A DNA stretch of 15,913 bases. It comes from Chloroflexota bacterium. GTDB lineage: Bacteria > Chloroflexota > Anaerolineae > Anaerolineales > Anaerolineaceae. A program made the position numbers and the translations under genes. The stretch is from positions 1-15,913 of the forward strand of contig JAEYTI010000023.1 in NCBI GenBank assembly GCA_023434145.1. Reading direction: 5' to 3'. Shown one piece after another: positions 1 through 6,719 of the stretch. Under the pieces are notes generated by a model. It did no database searches. It saw only the letters and a program-made list of their open reading frames with translations, and was not told the DNA's origin. Numbering within the stretch: position 1 is the first letter of the stretch; every line of letters begins with the position of its first letter.

Positions 1-27
1 TCTGCTCTGCATCGCCCATAATTTCGC

Positions 28-60
28 AAAAATGGCGAGCGCCTGATCGCCATTTTTTTT
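28..60 (+). terminator. Rho-independent terminator of an off-window gene
   Basis: An 11-bp perfect stem (AAAAATGGCGA at 28-38 with TCGCCATTTTT at 47-57) encloses the 8-nt loop GCGCCTGA and runs into eight T residues at 53-60. The A-run on the 5' side means it could also act on the minus strand, but the leftward GNAT gene already has another hairpin nearer its stop codon. It most likely ends a rightward gene lying before the window. Confidence 0.8.
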
Positions 61-91
61 CCTTTTTCAAAACCAACTTTTTTGAATCAAG

Positions 92-124
92 GGGGCTGTC
101 TGAATTTACTTTTCAGACAGCCCC
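92..124. terminator. Hairpin downstream of the GNAT gene, no U-tract
   Basis: A 13-bp perfect stem (GGGGCTGTCTGAA at 92-104 with TTCAGACAGCCCC at 112-124) has a 7-nt loop. It ends 7 bases beyond the stop codon of the leftward acetyltransferase, so it is placed like that gene's terminator. On the minus strand the bases after the hairpin (CTTGATTCAAAAAAG) are not T-rich, so it is not a canonical intrinsic terminator. It may instead stabilise the mRNA 3' end. Confidence 0.55.
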
Positions 125-131
125 AATGCGG

Positions 132-1100
132 TTATACACCTTCCCCTGGCTCTCGTTCGGGGACGCGCAGGAGTGAGTAGGCCACCGGCTGGAAGTAGCG
201 CATCCACAGCGCGGACGCCTCAGGGTTGAGCGACTCGAAGTTGGTCATGCAGCGGGTGACGCCCTGATCGGCGTAATAGCCCAGCCCGGCATCCAGTATC
301 GCCGGAGCGATTCCGCGCCCGCGATACTCGGGTCGAACATACGCGGCGTTGATCCCCACCATCCCCGGCGCATTCAGAATCTCTACGCCGTCATACTCCC
401 CGGCGTTGAAGCGCATAAACCCGGCGAGCGTGTTCCCATCCTCCGCGATCCACACGCTGTTGCCCGGTTGCGCGAGGAACTCAGCGAACTGCTCGGCGCT
501 GTCGGCGGGCGGCAGCACCATAAAGGTCGGCGGCTGGGTGTAGTGGCGGCAGTGTTCCTCGTCGATCTGTGCCAGCCGGGGCGCATCCGCGGCAGTAGCC
601 TTGCGAATTGCCAGCCCGGCGGGTTTTGGCGCGCCAATGGCCTCCATCGGACGGATGCAGTCGACCACCGTCAGCCCGAACCCGGACCAGTACCACATCT
701 TCTCGGTCTCGGGGTCATTGGCCAGCAGGGTGATGGCGTGTACCTGTGCCCGTGCGGTTTCCATCTGCTCGGAGGCGGCGCGGTACATAGCACGGTACAT
801 ACGGCGCTTCTCGCCCTCAGCGGCAGCGTGGCCCCACTCGGCCATATAGGCCCCGCGTCGATCTGCCCGGCGGAACTGGTCCACCAGAAACCAGCCCAGG
901 TAGCCGACGAGCTGGCCGTTTTCCCACGCGGCTACGCCCGGCGCGTTGGTGGTGAGCCAGCTGAGCTTGTCGGCAATGGCGGCGGGGTGCTCCAGCGTAT
1001 CTGGCAGCAGGGGGGCATATTCGCGCAAGCGCTTGAAGTTTTCGACATATAGGTGAGCCGCCGCATCGACGTGTTCGGGGAGAAAATCGGAGATGTGCAT
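132..1100 (-). CDS. GNAT-family N-acetyltransferase, tandem two-domain
   Basis: Predicted 322-residue acyltransferase that would move an acyl group from acyl-CoA to an unknown amine. The C-terminal half (about residues 165-310) is a recognisable GNAT domain: it opens with LAIRKATAADAPRLAQID, has the beta-strand SVWIAEDGNTLAGFM, and carries the CoA-binding motif A RPEYRGRGIA at 256-265, followed by a late N-x-x-A-x-x-x-Y/W-like segment. The N-terminal half (about 1-150) looks like a second, degenerate GNAT fold lacking a clear Q/R-x-x-G-x-G/A signature. I chose ATG at 1100 over the TTG one codon upstream because AAGGA lies 6 bases before it. The gene is divergent from the URO-D-like gene across an AT-rich gap. 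Nothing ties its substrate to the sugar genes and it may be unrelated. The family call is firm; the function is unknown. Confidence 0.85.
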   Translation of the reverse strand: MHISDFLPEHVDAAAHLYVENFKRLREYAPLLPDTLEHPAAIADKLSWLTTNAPGVAAWENGQLVGYLGWFLVDQFRRADRRGAYMAEWGHAAAEGEKRRMYRAMYRAASEQMETARAQVHAITLLANDPETEKMWYWSGFGLTVVDCIRPMEAIGAPKPAGLAIRKATAADAPRLAQIDEEHCRHYTQPPTFMVLPPADSAEQFAEFLAQPGNSVWIAEDGNTLAGFMRFNAGEYDGVEILNAPGMVGINAAYVRPEYRGRGIAPAILDAGLGYYADQGVTRCMTNFESLNPEASALWMRYFQPVAYSLLRVPEREPGEGV

Positions 1101-1103
1101 CAA

Positions 1104-1276
1104 GATTCCTTTATCGCAAAGATCGCGAAGAAACGCAAAGAAAAAGATAAAACCACAGAGAAAACAGAGGGAAGAAGTAGCATATACAGAAGATAATACA
1201 AGCTTTTTAAATCCCTCTTTCTTCTCTCCGCGCCACTCTGCGCTCTCTGCGGTTTCATTCTTCCTGCTGGTGCTTT
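1104..1276. repeat. AT-rich intergenic segment with imperfect inverted repeat
   Basis: The gap between the divergent GNAT and URO-D-like genes is much richer in A/T than its surroundings and is strongly purine-skewed on the left and pyrimidine-skewed on the right. AAACCACAGAGAAAACAGAG at 1150-1169 is matched by the reverse complement of 1236-1255 at 16 of 20 positions, with a 66-nt spacer. Short words such as CGCAAAG and CAGAG recur on the left side. The look is that of a dispersed intergenic repeat or non-autonomous element, but copy number cannot be judged from one window. Confidence 0.5.
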
Positions 1277-1280
1277 ATTG

Positions 1281-1305
1281 TACAATGAGTGCAGTATAAG
1301 GGAGG
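1281..1305 (+). promoter_or_regulatory. Candidate -10 box and strong RBS for the URO-D-like gene
   Basis: TACAAT at 1281-1286 resembles a sigma-70 -10 box, but no good -35 stands 16-18 bases upstream. GGAGGTGAT beginning at 1301 is an almost full complement of the 16S rRNA tail. It is placed directly before ATG 1311, which decides that start against the in-frame TTG at 1278. The RBS is convincing; the promoter is weak. Confidence 0.45.
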
Positions 1306-1310
1306 TGATT

Positions 1311-2246
1311 ATGAACAAACGAGACGCAGTTTTGAGCCTGTTGGACCCAAACGCCGAGCCGCCGTACATCCCGGCAGCATTCTTCCTGCACTTTGACCCG
1401 ATCTATCACAGCGGGCAGGCGGCAGTGGACAAGCACCTGGAATTCTTCCGTGCCACGGATATGGACTTTGTGAAAATCCAGTATGAGCGCACCTTCCCGC
1501 GCATACCCGAGATAAAGCGCCCGGCAGATTGGGCTAATATGCCCTTTTATGGGCTGGATTTCTACGAGGAGTCGCTGCGCGTGGTGGAAGGGCTGGTGAA
1601 AGCAGCGAAACACGAGGCCCTGGTGGTGCTCACGCTCTATTCGCCGTTTATGTGCGCCGGGCACACGACGAGCGATCACATTGTCACCGAACACATTATG
1701 GAGAACCCCGATGCGGTGAAGCGCGGCATGCAGATCATCACCGAGAGCCTGATGGGCTTTGTCAAAGAGACGATCCGATTGGGGCTGGATGGCTTTTATA
1801 TGTCTACGCAGGGCGGTGAAGAGGGCCGTTTTGTTGACCGTTCGCTGTTCGATTGCTGCATTCGCCCCTATGACCTCGCGCTAATGCAAGAGATCGACCG
1901 CGCTTGCGAGTTCAACATCCTGCACGTTTGCGACTACCACCTGCCCTATGACTCGCTCAACCCGTACCTGGATTACCCCGGCGATATCGTCAACGCCAGC
2001 CTGGAGCTGACCACCGGGGGGATCACTGCGCAGGAGGTGAAGGAAATGTTCGGGCGGCCCTTTATGGGCGGGCTCAACCGCCTGGGCGTACTGGCGACCG
2101 GGACGGTGGAAGAGGTACGCGCTGAAGCGCAAAAGGTTTTGGCTGGCCTGCCAGAGCGATCGATCCTGGCTGCCGATTGCACCGTGCCGAGTATCACGCC
2201 CTGGGAGAACCTGCGCGCGGCGGTCGACGCGGCACATAGCCGTTGA
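1311..2246 (+). CDS. URO-D superfamily protein with methyltransferase-type HxC...C zinc motif
   Basis: Predicted 311-residue TIM-barrel protein of the uroporphyrinogen decarboxylase superfamily. Annotators would probably call it 'uroporphyrinogen decarboxylase family', but it is unlikely to make haem. It has HVC at residues 205-207 (in LHVCDYHLPYD) and a distant Cys290 in AADCTVPSITPWENL. This is the H-x-C-x(n)-C arrangement that binds zinc and activates the thiol acceptor in MtaA, MtbA and CmuA, and the second segment matches the usual G-C-x-I-P-P-x-T-P-x-E-N signature. The predicted role is therefore methyl transfer between a corrinoid protein and a thiol or similar acceptor. No corrinoid-binding protein (DxHxxG) or reactivase is encoded in this window. 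The gene is convergent with the heparinase-like lyase and separated from it by a palindrome. It has no signal peptide, so it should be cytoplasmic. The superfamily is certain; the reaction is inferred. Confidence 0.85.
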   Translation: MNKRDAVLSLLDPNAEPPYIPAAFFLHFDPIYHSGQAAVDKHLEFFRATDMDFVKIQYERTFPRIPEIKRPADWANMPFYGLDFYEESLRVVEGLVKAAKHEALVVLTLYSPFMCAGHTTSDHIVTEHIMENPDAVKRGMQIITESLMGFVKETIRLGLDGFYMSTQGGEEGRFVDRSLFDCCIRPYDLALMQEIDRACEFNILHVCDYHLPYDSLNPYLDYPGDIVNASLELTTGGITAQEVKEMFGRPFMGGLNRLGVLATGTVEEVRAEAQKVLAGLPERSILAADCTVPSITPWENLRAAVDAAHSR

Positions 2247-2251
2247 CGGGC

Positions 2252-2295
2252 GCGGTTACGTTTGCCGCCTGTCGACAGGCGGCAAACGGAACCGC
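2252..2295. terminator. 44-bp palindrome between convergent genes
   Basis: A perfect 30-bp palindrome (2259-2288), centred on CTGTCGACAG with no spacer, is extended after a single mismatch (A2258/G2289) by GCGGTT at 2252-2257 and AACCGC at 2290-2295. It fills the 54-bp gap between the stop codons of the convergent URO-D-like and heparinase-like genes, so it is placed as a shared bidirectional terminator. Neither side has a T-run, unlike a classical intrinsic terminator. Cruciform extrusion or a protein-binding role are alternatives. Confidence 0.6.
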
Positions 2296-2300
2296 CTTCT

Positions 2301-4124
2301 CTACTCCACCGGCACAATCTCCAGCCGGATGACACCTTCGGCGGTGGATTCTACCGGTGTGAAGACGATACGGTACAGGTCGCGCATGCCATCGTTGAGG
2401 TCGATATCTTTGTAGAGGTCGGTGCTGACGCGGGTGGTCTGCGGATCAAAGCCGATTCGCAGCTTGCCGCGCAGCCCGCAGATCAGCACGGCGGATTCGC
2501 TCTGCTCCACCTTTTCAAAGGTGGTCAGCGCTGTCTCAAAGGCGGCGGGGCCGTTGGTGAAGCTCCATCGGTCTTCCAGTTCCACCCAACCGGCGGGCGC
2601 TTCGCGGTGGAACACCAGCCGCCGGGTGAGCGAGGCAAGCCCAGCTTCCGGCGGGTAGGCGTCTTTGAGATCCAGCGATAGCACGTCCCCTTCGGGCGAG
2701 GTGGAATGCTCGATCAGGCGGGCGGCGAATTCGCGCCCTGGGCTTTGCAGGATCTCATTTGGCAGCGGCACAGAGTGGCCCAGTGAGGATGTGGCGAAGT
2801 GCTCATAACGCTCGGGGCCAAAGTACTGGCGCGTGTAGCGCCCGGTGCCGGTGTCGGCGATGAGCGACTCCTGGCGGTAGTGGACGATGAAACTGCCTAC
2901 ATCGTTCTGGTTGTGCATCTCATCGTTGTGCCCGCCCTTGGCAGCCAGCACCAGCCCCTCGGGGTTGGCCGGGTCGTAGCGCGAGAACATCCACATCATC
3001 CCGGCGTACCAGTCGTGCGGATTGACGCGGAAAGGCGCTTCGGAGGGCTCGGGCAAGTTCCAGCACAACTCGCGCAGCCGCCAGGTGAAATCGGGGCGGG
3101 CTTCGTAGCGCGGCTGGCGCTGGGCCAGCTCCAGCAAACCGGGTAGATCGAGCCGGTTGGCCAGGTAGGTGAGCTGCCCTGGAATAAACTGGGCGTAGCG
3201 GGGCGAGTCAGAGAAGTTCACCCACACGCTGGGGCTGAGGGCCGTGCGCAGCGGGAACTGCGCCACCTTGTAGAGCAGGTCACCGTCCATCATGCGCACG
3301 TGGCCTCCCGTGCGGTGCTCCACCAGGTGGGCGATGATGGTGTAATTGCCAAATCCATACGACCAGTAGCCGGGGCCTTCGCTCGATCCGCCATCGCGGT
3401 CGAACGTGTCGAGGTAATCATCCAGCGAGCGCAGCCCCTTGGCGAGGATCTCTGCCAGCCGGGCGGGGTCTTTCTCCAGGTAGATCGCCGCCCCCATCAC
3501 ACCCGCATTGCAGACGGCGTTCCAGTTGTTTGTCTCTCGTTGGGCGGTATTGTACAGCCACCACCAGTCGTGGCGGGCCAGGTACGGCTCGAACAGGCGG
3601 CGGTTGACCTCGTAGCGGATGCGCTTGCCCACGGCCGGGTCGAGTTGGTCGCCCAGCAGCAGATTGACCTCGGCCAGGAACAGACCGGTGGTGGCTACAT
3701 TCAGGTCGATGTAGGGACGCTCCATGTCCGGCAGGTCGTAGTGGTGGGCGGGGTAGACCCAGGAGCTTTCCTCGCAGATCGCCCAGATCACGTCCATCAA
3801 CGGGTCGAGGAAGCGGCCCTGGCCCTCCAGGCTCTCTCCCAGCGCCAGGTCGCGCATGATCAACTGGCGCTCCCACATGGGCTCCTGGTAGCCCTCGCGC
3901 CGCCCGGTGCGCTTCACCTCCAGATAGAGCGTGGCAGGCATTGGGGGGATGGGTTTTGCGGCGGCTTCTTCGGCCTGCCGGATGAACCAGGCTGCCTCGC
4001 CTTCCTTCAGGCGCTCGCGGATCTGCTCCCACGCGGCGCGATCGGTCGCGGGCGGGAAGGGTGAGGGCGGTGTTGTCTCGCGTAGAATCCGTTCCAGATC
4101 CATGACGTTATAGTTCTTGAGCAT
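2301..4124 (-). CDS. Heparinase II/III-family polysaccharide lyase
   Basis: Predicted 607-residue enzyme expected to cleave uronic-acid glycosidic bonds by beta-elimination. It follows the family plan: an N-terminal (alpha/alpha) toroid (about 60-360) and a C-terminal antiparallel beta-sheet domain (about 385-607). Candidate catalytic and metal residues sit in recognisable motifs: Asn200/Asn202 in RETNNWNAVCN, Tyr253 in SSEGPGYWSYG, the stretch GGHNDEMHNQNDVGSF at 397-411 with His399, His404 and Asp408, and His450 in SSLGHSVP, which replaces the usual HNT. No signal peptide is visible, so it probably acts on imported oligosaccharides. ATG at 4124 is chosen over an in-frame codon 27 residues upstream because GGAGGT precedes it at a good distance and the family begins there. 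It is divergent from the PL22-like gene and convergent with the URO-D-like gene. The specific PL family and substrate (heparin-like, alginate-like or other uronan) cannot be assigned by eye. Confidence 0.82.
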   Translation of the reverse strand: MLKNYNVMDLERILRETTPPSPFPPATDRAAWEQIRERLKEGEAAWFIRQAEEAAAKPIPPMPATLYLEVKRTGRREGYQEPMWERQLIMRDLALGESLEGQGRFLDPLMDVIWAICEESSWVYPAHHYDLPDMERPYIDLNVATTGLFLAEVNLLLGDQLDPAVGKRIRYEVNRRLFEPYLARHDWWWLYNTAQRETNNWNAVCNAGVMGAAIYLEKDPARLAEILAKGLRSLDDYLDTFDRDGGSSEGPGYWSYGFGNYTIIAHLVEHRTGGHVRMMDGDLLYKVAQFPLRTALSPSVWVNFSDSPRYAQFIPGQLTYLANRLDLPGLLELAQRQPRYEARPDFTWRLRELCWNLPEPSEAPFRVNPHDWYAGMMWMFSRYDPANPEGLVLAAKGGHNDEMHNQNDVGSFIVHYRQESLIADTGTGRYTRQYFGPERYEHFATSSLGHSVPLPNEILQSPGREFAARLIEHSTSPEGDVLSLDLKDAYPPEAGLASLTRRLVFHREAPAGWVELEDRWSFTNGPAAFETALTTFEKVEQSESAVLICGLRGKLRIGFDPQTTRVSTDLYKDIDLNDGMRDLYRIVFTPVESTAEGVIRLEIVPVE

Positions 4125-4166
4125 CGGTACCTCCAACGGGGTGATGGTGGTTCTCAGGCCTAAAGG

Positions 4167-4230
4167 CGTGCTACAATGCGATTGAAGATTCACCTGCGCC
4201 AACAATGGAAACTACAAGCATTGTAGCACG
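4167..4230. repeat. 13-bp inverted repeat carrying TACAAT boxes
   Basis: CGTGCTACAATGC at 4167-4179 is repeated exactly in inverse at 4218-4230, with a 38-nt spacer, in the divergent gap between the heparinase-like and PL22-like genes. Each arm contains TACAAT, a plausible -10 element: one (4172-4177) points right towards the PL22 gene and one (4225-4220) points left towards the lyase. If both are used, the promoters face each other and their first bases overlap. Neither has a strong -35 box, so the arms could equally be a regulator's paired binding sites. Confidence 0.45.
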
Positions 4231-4274
4231 AACGCGATTCACGCTTTCATTCCAGGCGGAAGAAAAACCGCTCG

Positions 4275-4336
4275 TACTTTGTTGGATCATTTTGCACGGC
4301 AACGAGTTTGGCCATGCAAAATGATCCAACAAAGTA
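4275..4336. repeat. Perfect 22-bp inverted repeat in the PL22 gene leader
   Basis: Bases 4275-4296 (beginning TACTTTGTTGGATC) are exactly reverse-complementary to 4315-4336, enclosing an 18-nt loop (4297-4314). The hairpin ends 20 bases before the likely start codon at 4357. No T-run follows, so it is not a normal terminator. As RNA it would be a very stable 5'-leader hairpin; as DNA it resembles the ends of a small palindromic repeat element. A role in mRNA stability or translation control is possible but not shown. Confidence 0.7.
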
Positions 4337-4356
4337 TCAAACTAAGAGAAAATGCC

Positions 4357-5529
4357 ATGCCCGAGCCCATCTGCCTGACCCCGCACCGGTCGTCGAACGA
4401 CCAACTGCTGTATTTCACCTCCTCCAGCCTCACCTCGGATAACAAGACGCTGGCATTTATCAGTGACGCGGGCGGGAACCCCAACCTGTGGGCGCTGGAT
4501 CTGCAAACGGGCAGGGAGCGCCAGCTCACGTTTAACACGGAAGGCGCATTGAAAACCTACGTGTACTTTCGAGGTAACCCTGGGCGCGGTTTGGGCAAGG
4601 CCAGCGTGAGCCTGCACCCGCAGAGCGGCAGTCTGTACTATTTGCAGGGGCAAGACGTGTGCCGGGTGGACGTGGAGGGCGACCGGCGCGTGCTGGCGAC
4701 CTTGCCCGGCGACCAGGTGACGGCTTTTACGCACCCCAGTGTAGATGGTCGCTGGTTGTGCGTTCCGACGACCGACGCCCGCGCGCTGGATACCAGCGGG
4801 CAGGCGTGGAACGGGCGCGAAGATCAGCGGCCAGATTTTGATATCGACGGGCGGGTACGAGCGGAGGGGCTTAGCTCCTATCTGCGCGTGTTTGACACGG
4901 AGACCGGAGAAATGGTGCTTTGCGAGCGCGTGCCTGGGGCCTGGATTACGCACGTGCAGTTCCATCCGCGCAACCCGGAGTGGATTCTCTACAACCACGA
5001 GTGGCCCTCCGACTGCGGCATCCGGCGGGTGTGGCTGTGGGATGGCAAGGAACACCGCCAAATGCGCGATGAGGGCGAAGGTCGCAGCCGCGCGGATTGG
5101 GCCTGCCACGAAGTGTGGGTGAAGGACGGCCAGGCGGTGCTATACCACGGTGGGTATCACCAGGGGCCGTATTTCATCGGTCGGGTGAACACTGATGGCA
5201 CCGGGCGGGTAGAGATCGCGCTGCCAGAGGGATACCGGCAGTACGGGCATTTCAACATCAACGCCGCTGGTTTGCTTGTTTCTGATGGCTACTACGCAGC
5301 ACCGGGAGACGATACCAGCCAGTGGGGCGGAGCGTGGATCACCGTGCAGGAGGTAGATTGGGAAGCCGGGCAGATAACGTGGACTCCGCTGTGCCGGCAC
5401 GGCTCCAACTGGGACTGCCAGGACAGCCACCCGCATCCCATCTTTACCCACCGCGGCGATCAGGTTCTATTCACCTCCAATCAGGAAGGCCGCCGCGCCA
5501 TTTACCGGACACAGATATGGGACGAATAA
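4357..5529 (+). CDS. Oligogalacturonate lyase-like protein (PL22 family)
   Basis: Predicted 390-residue cytoplasmic seven-bladed beta-propeller that would split (unsaturated) digalacturonate-type oligosaccharides by beta-elimination to a 4-deoxy-5-keto uronate. The Q-x-x-H-P-H metal motif is intact: Gln355, His358 and His360 in CQDSHPHPIF, with exactly the spacing I recall for the manganese ligands Gln350, His353 and His355 of the Yersinia enzyme. His298 in YGHFN fits the fourth ligand, His251 in CHEVW the proposed catalytic base, and Arg223/224 in GIRRVW the nearby arginine. Propeller repeats are visible (FISDAGGNPNLWALD, VLFTSNQEGRRAIY). No signal peptide is present. ATG 4357 is preferred although its RBS is weak (AGAGA), because upstream in-frame starts lie inside a long hairpin and this one gives the usual family length of about 390. 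The family call is good; galacturonate rather than another uronate as substrate is inferred. Confidence 0.85.
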   Translation: MPEPICLTPHRSSNDQLLYFTSSSLTSDNKTLAFISDAGGNPNLWALDLQTGRERQLTFNTEGALKTYVYFRGNPGRGLGKASVSLHPQSGSLYYLQGQDVCRVDVEGDRRVLATLPGDQVTAFTHPSVDGRWLCVPTTDARALDTSGQAWNGREDQRPDFDIDGRVRAEGLSSYLRVFDTETGEMVLCERVPGAWITHVQFHPRNPEWILYNHEWPSDCGIRRVWLWDGKEHRQMRDEGEGRSRADWACHEVWVKDGQAVLYHGGYHQGPYFIGRVNTDGTGRVEIALPEGYRQYGHFNINAAGLLVSDGYYAAPGDDTSQWGGAWITVQEVDWEAGQITWTPLCRHGSNWDCQDSHPHPIFTHRGDQVLFTSNQEGRRAIYRTQIWDE

Positions 5530-5547
5530 CACGTGTTAGCCGCTAAA
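5527..5547. promoter_or_regulatory. Overlapping palindromes at the PL22 stop codon
   Basis: TAACACGTGTTA at 5527-5538 is a perfect 12-bp palindrome that includes the stop codon. It overlaps TTAGCCGCTAA at 5536-5546, a second palindrome with a single central base. The latter resembles the GTTAGCGCTCAC repeats about 100 bp downstream with one inserted base, so it may be an auxiliary operator of the LacI-family regulator. Chance palindromy of this length is possible. Confidence 0.35.
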
Positions 5548-5551
5548 TAAA

Positions 5552-5576
5552 ATGACGCTGTTTGTCACTTTTTTTT
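5552..5576 (+). terminator. Weak terminator after the PL22 gene
   Basis: A short stem (TGAC and GTCA around GCTGTTT) is followed by eight T residues at 5569-5576, 40 bases after the PL22 stop codon. The stem is only 4 bp with possible A-T extension, so termination would be inefficient; the T-run is the main reason for listing it. Confidence 0.35.
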
Positions 5577-5595
5577 AAGAAATGTGCGATCAGGC

Positions 5596-5623
5596 TTGAC
5601 TTTTCTCCCGGCTCTGCTAAACT
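5596..5623 (+). promoter_or_regulatory. Candidate sigma-70 promoter of the LacI-family gene
   Basis: TTGACT at 5596-5601 (5 of 6 to the -35 consensus) is followed after 16 bases by TAAACT at 5618-5623 (4 of 6 to the -10). The operator-like repeats begin at the -10 box and continue downstream, which is a typical arrangement for autorepression. The spacing and both boxes are read directly; activity is inferred. Confidence 0.5.
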
Positions 5624-5655
5624 ATATTTAGTTTAGCGCTCACGTTAGCGCTCAC
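5616..5655. promoter_or_regulatory. LacI-type operator cluster: palindrome plus tandem AGCGCT repeats
   Basis: Three nested signals lie here. First is a 22-bp palindrome at 5616-5637 with 9-bp arms (GCTAAACTA and TAGTTTAGC) around TATT. Second is a tandem pair of 12-bp units, TTTAGCGCTCAC at 5632-5643 and GTTAGCGCTCAC at 5644-5655. Each unit is an imperfect palindrome centred on AGCGCT, the shape commonly bound by LacI-family proteins. Their position, from the -10 box to 44 bases before the LacI-family start codon, suggests autoregulation. That the neighbouring regulator binds them is inference. Confidence 0.6.
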
Positions 5656-5698
5656 ATTCACCAGTTTCCTTAACGACAATTTGATATCTCAAGGTGTT

Positions 5699-6706
5699 AT
5701 GCGCGTTACTATCGCAGACGTAGCCAACCGAGCTGGCGTCTCCGCGCAGACGGTTTCCCGTGTCATCAATAACAAAGGGGAAATCTCTGCGGAGACCCGC
5801 GAGCGCGTTTTGACGGTGATCCAGGAGTTGGGATACCGGCCAAACCGTATCGCTCGCAGCCTGGCAACGCAGCAGACCTACACGATTGGTCTGGTGATCC
5901 CAGACATTGCCAATCCCTTCTTCTCTGAGCTAACGCGTGGGGCAGAAGACGCGGCCTGGGAGATGGGCTACAACGTGCTGCTTTGCAACACGGTTGAAAC
6001 AGACCAGCGCGAAAAGTCATCGCTGCACCTGCTGGAGGAAACGCGGGTGGACGGCGTGATTGTATGCAGCTCGCGCCAGGATGATGACCAGCTCTTCCCT
6101 GTGCTGCGAAGCTTCCCCGCGGCGGTGCTGGTGAATCGCATTGCCCCCGCGGAGGTCGCAGGGGTGGTGCGCACGGACGACCATCTTGGTGGGCGGATGG
6201 CTGTCCAGCATCTGCTGGCCGGGGGACGCCGCAAGATTGCATTCCTGGCCGGGCCGCACCGATCGCACAGCGGTGTGGAACGCCTGCGCGGTGGCATGGA
6301 AGTGCTGCACGAAAACGGGATGGAAATCTGCGAGAACTGGCAGATTTTCGGAGCGCCAAAACGCAAGGCCGGTTATGAGGCTGTAATAAACCTGCTGCAG
6401 TTGCACCCAGAGATCAATGCAATCATTTGCCATAACGATCTGATGGCAGTTGGGGCGCTGCAGGCTTGTACTGAGCTTGGGCTCTCGGTGCCGGGCGATA
6501 TCGCCCTGGTCGGCTTTGATGATACCGTGTATTCCCGCGTGGTTTGCCCGCCGCTGACCACAATCGGGGTATCGAAGGTGGAATTGGGCATGGCGGCTGC
6601 GCGAATGTTGTTCGAGCGCATTCAGGGAACCTGCCACCGCAATGAAGTTGTATTTGAACCGAAGTTGATCATCCGTGGCAGCACTCCTGCCATTATCACC
6701 CAGTAG
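5699..6706 (+). CDS. LacI-family transcriptional regulator
   Basis: Predicted 335-residue regulator. The N-terminal helix-turn-helix is textbook: TIADVANRAGVSAQTVSRVIN at about 4-24, and the hinge helix PNRIARSLAT at 48-57. The rest is a periplasmic-binding-protein-like effector domain, with IGLVIPDIANPFFSELTRG at about 63-81, HND at 245-247, and FDD at 273-275 followed by YSRVVCPPLTTI, the usual sugar-contact segment. Length matches the family. ATG 5699 is chosen over the TTG at 5681 because the HTH begins immediately after it and AAGG lies just upstream. It sits between the PL22 gene and the ABC operon, so it probably senses an oligosaccharide or a breakdown product and represses itself and its neighbours through AGCGCT-centred sites. 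The effector is unknown. Confidence 0.93.
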   Translation: MRVTIADVANRAGVSAQTVSRVINNKGEISAETRERVLTVIQELGYRPNRIARSLATQQTYTIGLVIPDIANPFFSELTRGAEDAAWEMGYNVLLCNTVETDQREKSSLHLLEETRVDGVIVCSSRQDDDQLFPVLRSFPAAVLVNRIAPAEVAGVVRTDDHLGGRMAVQHLLAGGRRKIAFLAGPHRSHSGVERLRGGMEVLHENGMEICENWQIFGAPKRKAGYEAVINLLQLHPEINAIICHNDLMAVGALQACTELGLSVPGDIALVGFDDTVYSRVVCPPLTTIGVSKVELGMAAARMLFERIQGTCHRNEVVFEPKLIIRGSTPAIITQ

Positions 6707-6719
6707 TTCGCTTTGCTTT

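Noticed and set aside
468..1052. A 194-codon open frame on the plus strand opposite the GNAT gene
   Set aside because: It is the complement of a gene with clear GNAT motifs. Its translation shows no domain and has no RBS.
3300..4064. A 254-codon open frame on the plus strand opposite the heparinase-like gene
   Set aside because: Long antisense frames are expected in GC-rich DNA; the minus-strand protein has recognisable catalytic motifs and a good RBS, while this one has neither.
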